From assembly GCA_020746105.1 (NCBI GenBank), contig CM036633.1, forward strand, positions 12,322,501-12,386,500: a DNA stretch of 64,000 nucleotides, read 5' to 3'. Below the pieces are notes generated by a model. The model was not told the DNA's origin, did no database searches, and saw nothing but the letters and a program-made list of their open reading frames with translations. This stretch comes from Trogon surrucura (taxonomy: Eukaryota > Chordata > Aves > Trogoniformes > Trogonidae). A program made the position numbers and the translations under genes. Positions 49,101-59,187 of this stretch are shown here, piece after piece; within the stretch, counting starts at the first letter, position 1; the number at the start of each line of letters is the position of its first letter.

Positions 49101-51310
49101 CCTATGAAATTAATGGAATTCAGAGTGTACTCATCTGGGCAGAGCCAAAGAGGATGGCACCCCTTTGTGTTGGTGTCCGTGTGAGCAGGGCTGGGTGATG
49201 TTTGCAGGGGTGCAGCCTGCATTAGGGAACTGGGAAACTTGCTTCCATTCCCCTCACTCTGAAAGCCAGGGTGCTGTGCTGCCTTGGTATTCCAAAGGCG
49301 ATAGGGACACGCACTCCTCTTTCAGCCTCCCTTGCATTCTGAGTTGATGGTGGTGGCAGGAGCTCAGCTCAGGGATGGGTTTTCCCTCGCTGGTGTCAGC
49401 GCCGGGCTCCCGGCTGGAGCCGTGCCCTGCTTGCGTGGGGTGAACACGAGGAGACTGGTGTCCTCAGGGGGGGAAGTTCATGGGAGAGGTGACATTGCTG
49501 GAGAAACGCATGCTGGCACCCACAGGCGGAGTCATAGCAAGGGTGCTGGGAGCCAGACCCTGAGTGACAGCTGGGTGCTGGGTGACTTTCTGCAGAGGGA
49601 CGCTGTGGGCCTTTCTGCAACGAGGACAAGGTCCAAGTCTCCCAGAACTCTTCCAGGCACTGGCACATCGTAGCCCCCAGACTGATGTAATTAATTAGAC
49701 ATCCCACTTTATGTAATGATGTGTTCTGTGTGACTCACCCTAATGAACAACGCCAATACTGTGTGCCTCCTAACGGGACTCCTGGTCTTTATGTCCCAGT
49801 GTTTGCTATGAATTATTTAAAGCATCTGGAGGGATTTGTGAGTAATGAAGTCTCTGCTGATTCTGTCTCACCTCGGATGACTCCAGAGGTCTGGTTAGCA
49901 GCTAAGGTTCTGTTTCAGGCTTGTCCTTCACCTGCAGATCAGTCAGTTTGAAATTTTCTCTATGTTCTTGTCCTCTACTTTCATTTAGTCCTTGACTACG
50001 TTTCTATCACCTTCCCTCAACTCAGAGAATAAGTTGCACTTTTCAATACCGCATACCCGCCTTGGGTGTGCTAAGGCTAGATCTGTCAGAAAAGGAGCAA
50101 AAGCAGTTAAACTCTTAAATTTCAGGACACTAGCAGTACCCATGGCAGGATCTTATTCAGGGAAGTGTGTGCAGGATGTGCTGAAGTGCTTTCTGATATT
50201 CAAATTCTTAGACCTCACAGGCCTTCTCCCTTTCATTGCAGGCAAACCTGGAGGTTCAGTGGGTCTGTGGCTGGTGTTTCTGTTGCAATAAGGAAGATTG
50301 CTGAAGAATAAAAAAAAAGGTTGAGGAGAGAAGAAAGCACAGGACTTCTTGGCTTTGATGCTCGGAGGATCGGAGGAATAGCAGATAAAGTCTCTTCGAG
50401 GGTGGTGAAGCTGGCAGTCGCTTTGGCGGTGGGAACTTTTGTGGGTTTGTTTTGTTGGATTTTTTAAAAGCAAACAACCCCCAAAACTTTTACTTTCTCT
50501 TTTTCAATCTATGCCTTAAGGTTGCATTGCACTTCTGGTCTTTGAGGCTGTTTGAAGACGTTCTTCTAGCTGTGGCCTTGGAACAGAGGGCCTGAAAGGA
50601 AACGTTGGAAAGATGAAAGATTGCTTCAGGAAAATGAATGAGAGCAGACAGCTGGGATTTCCCAGAGCTAAGAGCTGGTGCGGAGCCTTAGCACTTTGTA
50701 GCAGCTCTGAATCTGCCACCGCTGATGGCCAAAGGGGATAAAGCCAAACATCTGCCATCTGTGACTTCTGACCAGGGAGAGGTGATCCTCCTTATTCCAG
50801 AGAATGAGAGTCTGATAAAAAGCACTTTGTGCCCTGCTTTTACTGACATTAGAAGGGCACAGATGTTAGGGTAGCGTTTCTATTTTTAGGAGCCTGCTTG
50901 AGATTACAAACCTACAACAGAGCAATGGAATGGGAACCAGCGACCCCTGAAGGAAAGTAGTTCAGAGGGTTTTGTGAAAGCAAAAGTAAAGGGATGGTGT
51001 GATGATGCTGCAGTCAGTGGGGCTCTGGTACAAGCTGCACTTCCAGCGGACAGAGTTGCCCTGGTTCTTGGCCTTTCTCTGATTTGGTGCACGTTGCCTA
51101 AATCTTAAAATATCTAACCTGCAAAATGCTCAGAAAAAAAGCAGTTTAGGAGACACCACCTTGAAATGCCTCGCCTCAAAAAGCGGTGGCAGTCAGAAGT
51201 GGCTGCGTTAACCAGGTGTGGTGGGATATTTTTATCCCCTTTCCCTGAGCAGAAGGATTTAAGAATGCTTTAAAACCAGAGCCAATGTTATCTTTAAGCA
51301 CAGAATTTTT
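46166..51310. other. Unique non-coding sequence
   Basis: No recognised gene. The longest frame is 140 codons (46117-46539, -), partly inside the preceding CpG patch, and has no recognised domain. Other frames are at most 113 codons (49332-49673, +). A pyrimidine tract and AG near 50225-50240 form an isolated acceptor-like site. Confidence 0.5.
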
Positions 51311-51691
51311 TAGTCTTTAGTCTGGAGAAGAGGAGACTAAGGGTTGACCTTATTAGTGTTTATAAATATGTCAAGGGGGAGTGTCACGAGGATGGAGCCA
51401 GGCTCTTCTCGGTGGCAAACAATGATAGGACAAGGGGTAATGGAATCAAGCTGGAACACAAGAGGTTCCACTTAAATTTGAGAAGAAACTTCTTTTCGGT
51501 GAGGGTGACAGAACACTGGAACAGGCTGCCCAGGGAGGTTGTGGAGTCTCCTTCTCTGGAGATGTTCAAAACCTGCCTGGATGCCTTCCTGTGTAACATC
51601 ATCTGGGTGTTTCTGCTTTGGCAGGGGGATTGGACTAGATGATCTTTTGAGGTCCCTTCCAATCCCCAGCATACTGTGATTCTGTGATTTT
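51311..51691 (+). mobile_element. CR1 LINE, 5'-truncated 3' fragment
   Basis: About 381 bp of CR1 in plus orientation. It starts near AGTCTGGAGAAGAGGAGACT and ends with the CR1 tail words TGTGATTCTGTGATT after GGTCCCTTCCAATCCC. A 76-codon frame (51412-51642) contains the peptide [18 protein letters not shown], a phrase often seen when the CR1 3' region is translated. It is part of the element and not a host gene. The copy looks less decayed than the MIR relics. It lies opposite in orientation to the CR1 at 16909-17365. The exact subfamily is not determined. Confidence 0.95.
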
Positions 51692-52029
51692 TCTGCAGCC
51701 ATCATAGAGCAGATCTTTATAAGGCCCACCCCATTAGTCTCGCATTTCACAAAGGGCTGTGCATGGCAAAGCAAGTGGTGAAGCCCTGTCCTGGATGACG
51801 GTGTGGCCTTTGGCAGTGGTTATCAATTGCTCTTAGTCAAAGAAGCCTTGAAGTGTTTTTAAGTTATAGCAGGAGCCAAATCTGGAAGCTGCTGTTGCAT
51901 CTCACCTTCCCTTGTGTTGCTGAACCAGTGCTGGCAGGGATGGAAGGAATGGCTCCATGCTACCTACCTCAGTGGTCTTAATTGGACACCTTCCTATTCC
52001 TTCACTCTTCAAAAAATCCTTAGGAAAAA
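51692..52029. other. Unique non-coding sequence
   Basis: Nothing recognisable. Confidence 0.5.
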
Positions 52030-52345
52030 TTAATCTTTGCGTGTGTAGTTAAAAAGAATACAAATAATCACATTAGAATGATTTACATTTATTCCTAGCG
52101 TAATCTTCCCCGCTAGAGAAGTTTGTCCAAACCTCTACAACAGACGGCAAATGCGTTGTCCAGTAGATTGATGTGCTCTGTGAATTAAAAAGTCTTAGTC
52201 AGAGGATGACGCAGCTCTGCTCCCCTGAAAGAAATAGAAACATATGGGACATTATGGGAAGAAAATTTAAAAAAAAATCTGAAGACGATAAGAACAGCAT
52301 GATTGTTAATTCTTCCCAAGATGCAAAGTTTAAAAACAATTAGGC
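52030..52345. promoter_or_regulatory. AT-rich patch with preserved CpG words; candidate non-coding element
   Basis: Mixed AT-rich binding-site-like words (ATAATCACATTAGAATG, TGATTGTTAATTC, AAACAATTAGG) alternate with GC words such as GATGACGCAGCTCTGC and GACGGCAAATGCG. The pattern resembles conserved vertebrate enhancers, but this is only a compositional impression. Confidence 0.2.
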
Positions 52346-52919
52346 AGAGGCACAAACTGTGCTAGCAAATCTATCTCCATGTGCAAAATCTTCTGTTAGC
52401 AATTGCAAATTGGACAGCGAGTTGAAATTCTCCCCCGCGGAGAACGGGAAAGCACAAAGGCTCCTGCCCCTCTAAAATCTTGTTTGTCTCTGTGGTACTT
52501 ACAGAGCCCTCATTAATGAAGTATTTAAGCATGTTACAACCTCATTGCAGCCCATGAGAATAGCTTTCATTTTGCAGGCATAAATTGAAGTACAGGAGCT
52601 ACGTTAACACTTACCTTGGCTCGGCTATCCTGGGAGCAGCAGCCTGCAGCATCCCAAACCTCAAATCTGCACATCCACGCTGCCCTTACGGGCCAGCTGC
52701 ACCACAGATCCCATCTGCTGCACGGGCAGGTAGTGAGATCCTTTTAAGATCATCTTCCAGTCTTCACCCTTTTCTGTATCTGGAATAACAATAAATTGTA
52801 TCTGGAATAACAAAAATTCAGTTCTCAGCTTTCACCTGAGATTTTCTGCCTGGGGAACAGGGATAAGAAGGTTTGTTTAGTGAGCAAGAAATTGTTTTAA
52901 TATGAACCAGTGACTTTAG
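52346..52919. other. Unique non-coding sequence
   Basis: No gene seen. A minus-strand donor-like word (complement of GTAAGT at 52609-52614) has only a weak upstream acceptor. Confidence 0.5.
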
Positions 52920-53110
52920 ACAAGAGGTTCCTTCTAGGAGCAGCTAAGTGCAGCTGGTGCCATACTTGAACATGAAACTTATTTGCTGTCATTGTAACTT
53001 TAAACATGTTATTTAATCAGTCTGTACCTCCATTTCCCCTTCCGTGTGAAGGAGGAAAGTGTCCACACACCTCTGGGCAGTCCACTGAAACATATAGAGA
53101 AACCCCAGTG
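52920..53110 (+). mobile_element. MIR-like SINE relic
   Basis: TGTCATTGTAACTTTAAACA, TTATTTAATCAGTCTGTACC and TCCATTTCCCCTTCCGTGTG (about 52987-53047) follow in order the MIR segment TGTGACCTTGGGCAAGTCACTTAACCTCTCTGAGCCTCAGTTTCCTCATCTGTAAAATG. The match is diverged but collinear. Ends are approximate. Confidence 0.5.
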
Positions 53111-53169
53111 ACTGAAATAACAATGTTAAGGATGACTTCATCCTGTTGCTGGTTGTTTCATGTTTGGGG

Positions 53170-53191
53170 TTGTTTTGTTTTGTTTTGTTTT
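53170..53191 (+). repeat. (GTTTT)n simple repeat
   Basis: Four near-perfect TGTTT/GTTTT units in a row. Confidence 0.85.
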
Positions 53192-54133
53192 GGTTTTTTA
53201 ATCATGTGCCTTACAGGGATGCCTGGAAGTCGCATCGGGGATAACTTTGAGCAGTCCCAATGCATCGTCCCTCTGCCCCACTCGGGGGGCCTCCAGGGAC
53301 CAGCTTGAACAATCCTGCAGTCACTGTTGCTGCTTTTCAACGTCCTGTGCATATCCATGCATTCTGGTTAATTTTTGTAATTTTATCTTTTTATCCCTTT
53401 GCCTGTTCCAAAAACTCGGTGCTTGTCCCAGCTAATTCAGAACGAGGAGCGTTGGGGTGACTTTCTGAAGTGTCCCTAAGCTGGAAGAGAGAGCAAGCAG
53501 CCTGCTCAGGAGAGTCCTTGGAACTATGTATTGCTCTGGAATATGTGCTTTTTTGGAGTATGCTTATGAAGGCTGGGCTTTTGTCCACCTGTCGCAGTTT
53601 GTAGTTAGAAATGTATTCTGGATGGAGGATCTTACTACTCCTCCGTAACTATTTGTACACCTATTTTATGGCTCTAGGTAGCAGGGAGTAAGGGGATGTA
53701 AAATGACTTTACTGCAGTTGAGAATCAGGTCTCATAGATCACAAGAAGTCTGTTAGCAAACTCACCGACATGTGGCAATTAGAGGTGCTTAAGTGTTTGT
53801 GTACATGGATAATGCAGCCTCTGTTAGAAGATCAATGTTTTTTGCCATGGAAAAAATGGATTTTATAACAAGTCAATGCATAGACTTTTCCTTTTGTCAA
53901 GAAGATTTAAATGAAACACACCATTCCGGTCTAGTGGATCCAGATCGAACTATCTTGGCATATTAAGCCAAATCAAAACATGTCATTTTCAGTTAATTCA
54001 ACATTTCTTTGCATTCGCAAGGGCTGGCTCAACGCCTGCAGGAGCTGTAGCTCAGACATTGTGCCCTGACCTCCCGCTGCCCATGGAGCCGGGTGCATCA
54101 TGTGCCTCCCCGGGCTGGGTCTGGCTGGTGGGA

Positions 54134-54179
54134 CAGAGGGATGGAAGGACAGAGGGACAGAGAGCCGTCCATCCCTCTG
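54134..54179. repeat. 12-bp perfect inverted repeat
   Basis: CAGAGGGATGGA at 54134-54145 and TCCATCCCTCTG at 54168-54179 are exact reverse complements around 22 bases. The word GGACAGAGG is also directly repeated at 54131 and 54148. Probably a local rearrangement product. Confidence 0.75.
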
Positions 54180-54420
54180 AGGCTCTGCTCTGCAGGATAG
54201 CTGAGAGATGGTGTTGGGGTTGCGAGCCCAGGCGGCGGAGGTGAGCTGCTTGGCTACCGTAACAGTTCAACAAGGCAAAGCAAAACTTTTGGATTTATGG
54301 ATCTCGGAATGCTTCTAAACAAAATGTATTAAAGTAATCAGATTTTCTGATGGATGGCAACTCCAGTCTGCAATATTCTCTAACGACACTTGCCTGTGAC
54401 TCATTCTTTATTTTCTTTAG

Positions 54421-54575
54421 GCAAAACTCCTGCTGCGTTATGTCGTGCTGCCTTCTGGTCTCAACGAGCCAGACCAAGAGAGACCACTTACAAACGCCAG
54501 TTTTGCAAGCCGTGAATCATTTTCAGATTCAACCCTATCTGAACTCCTTTTCTCCTGATTTGCAGAATTTCACAG
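54421..54575 (+). other. Candidate internal exon (155 bp), function unknown
   Basis: Preceded by CATTCTTTATTTTCTTTAG and followed by GTACTT after TTCACAG. One frame is open throughout and contains FQIQPYLNSFSPDLQNF. The donor is weaker than at the other candidate exons. The peptide is not recognised. Confidence 0.15.
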
Positions 54576-55739
54576 GTACTTTTGTAGCTGAAGGCTTGCA
54601 CAGATACTTGAAATGATACTGTTTGCACCAACATCTAAGACTCAGATTAAATAGTCTGTGTGTGTCTTATAAACTGACAGAGTCAGATCTACCTCTAAGG
54701 TACCTTCTTCAAGTGAGTGAAACCCTATGCATCTCCATGAATTTGCATAAATGTAGTTCTGGGTCATCACCGGATCATCAGACACACATCACTATGTGTG
54801 AGTTAAGTTGGATGAGTCCATCTAATTAAGCAAAGGCTTTTCTTATACTCATCGTCTGTAAACACCGGTGTTGTGGCCAAGTAAAATTGAATTGTCAATT
54901 GGCTTTAATCCAGACTTTGCCCCCAGTGAGGAGTGAAGTTCACAGGACTGCCCACAGATTCTGCTTTTACTCCCCAAATGGTGGCATTAAAGCCGTGAAA
55001 GATTGGGATGGCTGACAGCCACTGAGTTTGCCTGAGTAAATGAGTAATGCTGACTTTTCCTCCCAGGCCCACTGGGTGCTGAATGTGATTAAAGGCAAGT
55101 CAAGAAGGACTGCGTGCTATTAATTCTATAGAGGAAATCTCTTGCATTATTCATTAGATGTATACGGCTTATTCTAGGACGAGCGAAGAGAAGCACCTTT
55201 GGTCATATTGTAACATCTGTGAGTACAGCTGGCTCTTTTTTCTCTGTGTTCCACTTATTACGTGCAATTTGTGTGTTTTCTTCTCCATCCTCAGATTAGA
55301 AAAAAAACACAGCAGCTCTAAAGAGAAGAAACTTGCAATGCTTGTTATTACCAGGGCAAAACTCCCACTCTGCTGGTTGAGACAGGAATGGCCAAGCTCT
55401 TGTTCAGCCTTGGCTGTAATATCTGCTGTCATTGTCGGCCTTCACATAATCAGGTAATTTAATGTAATTCCTACACTTTCAATCAAGGCTGGTGAGCAGA
55501 TGGCAGAATTCAAGCCCGTAGATTTTGTCTAATGATGCAGTCTGGTTGCAGACCCAAAGCCGGCTGCCGGTGCTGTCTCTGCGGGGCTGGGAAATGGGGA
55601 GGCCCGGGGCTGGGCTGAGGCATCAGCCAGGCAGCATCACCTGCGCGGAAACAAGAGAAAACACCTTCTCTGTCATTAAATGGCTGGAACTGTCTCATGC
55701 TGTTTGACTGCAGAGGGAAGGTGATGGGTGTGCAGAGAT
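54576..55739. other. Unique non-coding sequence
   Basis: No recognised gene. Open frames are at most 99 codons. Confidence 0.5.
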
Positions 55740-55880
55740 GAGGGGCAGCTCTGTCGGGGTGTCAGCACCGTGCTCGGAGCCGGGCATTAAGCACGTCGCC
55801 TTGCCAGCAGAACTCAATTAGTGACAACAGTTTGGACAAAAGCTTGATGGTGTCTCCAACACTAAATAAATACTGTCCAG
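55740..55880. promoter_or_regulatory. Possible regulatory patch
   Basis: CpG words (TGTCGGGG, GCTCGGAGCCGGGC, GCACGTCGCC) are followed directly by AT-rich site-like words (CTCAATTAGTGACAACAG, ACTAAATAAATACTG). The pattern resembles the other candidate elements in this window. Evidence is compositional only. Confidence 0.2.
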
Positions 55881-58609
55881 GTGGCGGGTAAGAGAACAGT
55901 CGCTGTGTTTCAGAGGCACAGTGCTGCCATCAGCATCTCAGCTGATGAGAAGGAGCAGGTACGAGGAGATAAAGGAGCACAGACATCAGGGCTTTGTATG
56001 AGCAACGCTCTGTCTTGATTCCTGTGTTCAACCAAGAAATGTGATGCTCCGTGTCTTATTTCTCCTGTTTCTAAAGAGTAGCACCACTCACCTTCCTCGA
56101 AAAGCTTAACCCACAAATGGCCATGAAACGCTTTGATGAAAAGCAGTGAGGAAATAGGAAATGTTTGTTATTGGGCAAGATTTGGGCATCCCTTTCCAGA
56201 CAGCTGCTCCAAAATAACATTTTGCTGGCTCAAAGGCAGTTTGGACAGGCAGCAGCAGCAGCACACGTGTGTGTGTGTGTTTACACAGTGGTGGCACACT
56301 TGTATGTGTGTTTGCACACACTGCTGGGGCTTTCAGGGTTTTGGGCAATGCTGAGTTAGCTGGACTTGCTGCTTAGGACTGCTTATTGAAGCAATAATTA
56401 AAGATCTGCTATCTTTCCATGCCTGCTCCCAAAGGAGGGCTGGAGGTGGTTGTTTGCCCTGTTGTGTTAACATCATATTTCTGATTCTGAGTTGCTAAGA
56501 ACCGCAAGAAACAACTTGAGAGCTACCTTGAAGAAAGAAAACCTGGATGCGTCGATGTTGCGCAAACCACCCCAGGAGAGTTGCACTGAGGATGAGGTTA
56601 GTGCAAAGTGTGGGGCAGTCATCTGTCCCTCCTCCCTTTTGCTTGAGGATATCTCTCAATTTTCTGGGGTAAACGGGGCTGCTGATAGAGCAGTGGTGCT
56701 TCTAAGGGACAGGACAGAGAGGACAGGGGATGTGGGACACTGAGTATTGTGGGGCTGTCCTGGCGGGGGGCAGCAGGGCTGAGAAGGGGCTGTGAAGGTG
56801 CTGCCAGGGGTGCAGAGAGTCTTGTCACCGTCCCCGAGGCAGGCTGATCATTTCTCTGGTGGAGCTTGTGCTAGGAGGCACTTTCTGCCAAGCACAGATG
56901 TGCTAATGATTGCAGATTTCTGCTCAATTAGAAGGACTGAAAAGGACTTAAAGGCCTCCACGAAGAATTCATAGCTCCCGCACAGGTGGTCATTGTTTCG
57001 GAATTGCTAGAGCGTTGTAAGTGAACAGGCACAGGTATGTAGCTATGTGTGCACTGGGGTGCTTGGGTGCTGTGATGCCATTTGTACAGACTGAATCAAG
57101 GCTTCTGCTGTTTTCTGCACACACGGCTGCTAAGCTTGTGAGCTTTGTGGGCAAAGCTTACCCAGGCTGTTGGAAACGTTACCCAAGGACAGGGAGAGAT
57201 GCATTTTGCCTGCTGGGAAAAGTGACAGAAACAAGAAGGGAGACAAGCGTGTTTCTGTGTTCCTTTTGTTGCACGGGCTCATGTTTTGACGGATGGTCCT
57301 TCTGGTCGCTGGTGCCCGTGGCTGCTGTCCTGACGTGTGTGGTTGGAGGACTGGCAATGACCAGGGGGTCCCACTGACACCTTGCTTCCCCCTCCCTCCT
57401 CCAGCCATGGAGATGGGAGATTAATCCTAATGTGATAGCCATTGTCTCCTTGTGCAGGTTCATCAGGTCCAACATGGACTCAAGCTTGTCTGAACCTTGA
57501 TGATAAGCTCTCCTTGTTAAAAGCCATTATATTCGCTAGTAGCTGAGTATAATTCTGACTGACTACCGCAGTTCTCTTCTGCATGTAATTGAATTCATAT
57601 TCATCATAAAGCAATGAAAAATAAATTGTGTGTGTGTTTTTTTCCCCCTCATAAAGCAAGGCATGCCGCTGGCTCTGCATTCCCTGTAATCTTCCCCTTT
57701 GCAACACATTGTAATAGAATTCATGGGAACAGAACAGCCGAAATGGATTGTGCGTTTTTGACCCACCTAGCAGAAAGCAAGCTTTATTTCAATGCTGAGG
57801 AGGAATTGATTAATTCAGTTGGCTTCAAGGGAAAGCTGAAGTCTTAGCTTAAGGTGCTTTAACACCAAAGAACAGCTGGCTCAGTTGCAGGCTGGCTGTG
57901 GTGGTGTGGCAGAGGACCTGTGCCTCAGGTTGTGGTGAGGGTTGCCAAAATTCACCAATGATCAGTTGGTTTGAGTCTGCAGTCTTACAGGCTTAGTGTG
58001 TTTCCACGCAAGGTTTCCAAGTACAAGCCTCTGTGACTTGTGTGCTTGCAGCACACCAAACGTCCACATTCAAAAGCATCTGCTCACCTCGTGTGCAGTG
58101 CTGGCGGGATGGTTCAAGGAGTTCACTGTACCTTGGTTATTTGCTGTCCCCATGGCAGTGACGTGAGCTTGGTGCAAAGGAGGGGGAGGACTGGTCTGGG
58201 GCTATGGCGTCTGCAGTCGAGGGCACAGGGCACTGCAGTGCGGGCGCTCGTTCCCTCACTCCTGCCCTGCAGCCGGTGGCTCTCTGTTGTGTTGGTCTAC
58301 TGCAGAGACATCCTCTTCTGAAGCAGATGTCAAACCACTGGTCCCCTCTTGTCTGGGCATTTTGCAAATGGCAGATGGTTGGTGTGGAGCTGGTCAGCTG
58401 AGGCCATGTTTGCCTTTTTCTTTTGTTCTCCTGTCTTTAATAGGATCCAGAAACCAGGAGCTAATGGTGGCTGTGAGCAGACTTGCTACTGTGCTGGAGA
58501 GGCATGTCAGAAATGGTCTGACAAGAAGAAAAGACAAGTTTTCTGCAGCCCCTGGCTCACTGCCAGCCGTGGCATAGCTGTTTCAGAGACAGTCCAGCCC
58601 AGACAGTCC
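55881..58609. other. Unique non-coding sequence
   Basis: No recognised gene. The longest frame is 118 codons (57021-57377, +) without a domain. A (CAG)4 run at about 56250-56262 leads into (GT)7 at 56267-56280. Confidence 0.5.
56250..56280 (+). repeat. (CAG)4 - ACAC - (GT)7 compound microsatellite
   Basis: Four CAG units followed by CACAC and seven GT units. The CA/GT junction forms the palindrome ACACGTGT. Confidence 0.85.
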
Positions 58610-58745
58610 TAATGCATCATAAAATTAGCGAGTTTTGTTCAACAAAGGGTCCAAATGTCTTTCCAGTTAATTATTAATTTCATTATGGTGAAATCATTAA
58701 TTACATTTTAATGCTGAAAGACTTTACTTCTGCAGTTCTTGAAAT
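58610..58745. promoter_or_regulatory. Homeodomain-core (TAAT) cluster; candidate enhancer
   Basis: Within 58667-58715 about eight TAAT/ATTA cores occur in under 50 bp, including TTAATTATTAATT, CATTATGG, TCATTAATTACA and TTTTAATG. Dense TAAT arrays are typical of conserved developmental enhancers bound by homeodomain or LIM-homeodomain factors. This sequence shows only the cores, so binding and conservation are inference. AT-rich neutral sequence could produce a weaker version of this pattern. Confidence 0.3.
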
Positions 58746-59099
58746 GAACATTAGGAAAAGAAATAAAGAGGAACTCGTTGGTAAGGAGTTCTGGGAGCTG
58801 TGTCAGTGAGCAGCAGGAGCCAGAGCGGTTGTGGTTCTCTGTGAGGCTCCCACTTCAGGCTGTCCTTTTTCCACTGCCTCCTCCCAGCACTTGTGCCAAG
58901 CGAGGCAGGCGTGCGAGCAGCACCGTGCTTGTGCTGCCCTGCCTAGGATGTACTTTCTGTCCTAAATCAGCGCTAGCTGCACGTCGGCAATTCCAAATCC
59001 TTCCTTAACCTCGTTCAGGTTGGCTGTCCTCCCATCCCTGTTGCAAAGAAATTTCCTTAAAGTAGTGAGAAAAACATATAGTGGGGTTTTAGCCTGCAG
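58746..59099. other. Unique non-coding sequence
   Basis: No gene seen. The right end is the pyrimidine-poor sequence leading to the acceptor-like GTTTTAGCCTGCAG of the next entry. Confidence 0.4.
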
Positions 59100-59187
59100 G
59101 ATCCTGAGGAAGACCTCGGCCGCAGAAGAAATCTGCACCCGTGGCTCGGAAGAGGAAGATATTCCTCTTGCCTCACTCCAGACTATG
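59100..59187 (+). CDS. Candidate coding exon (88 bp), gene not identified
   Basis: The segment is preceded by GTTTTAGCCTGCAG and followed by GTACGT, both usable splice signals. One frame is open across it and beyond. Its translation begins ILRKTSAAEEICTRGSEEED and continues with IPLASLQTM, ending on a complete codon at the donor; the first base completes a split codon. The peptide has an acidic stretch and looks more like real protein than other frames here. I do not recognise the family. No partner exon with a matching phase was found, since the next exon would have to begin in phase 0. It could be an exon of a large gene whose other exons lie outside the window, an alternative exon, or chance. 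Confidence 0.25.

Larger units (their letters stand above)
53111..54420. other. Unique non-coding sequence
   Basis: No gene seen. A (GTTTT)4 run lies at about 53170-53191 and a 12-bp inverted repeat at 54134-54179. Open frames are at most 100 codons. Confidence 0.5.

Noticed and set aside
51384-51662. 92-codon minus-strand open frame
   Set aside because: It is antisense to the CR1 fragment and is explained by that element.
52615-52717. Possible minus-strand exon ending at a GTAAGT donor
   Set aside because: The upstream acceptor has a poor pyrimidine tract and the segment has a stop in the frame I examined. Donor words alone are common.
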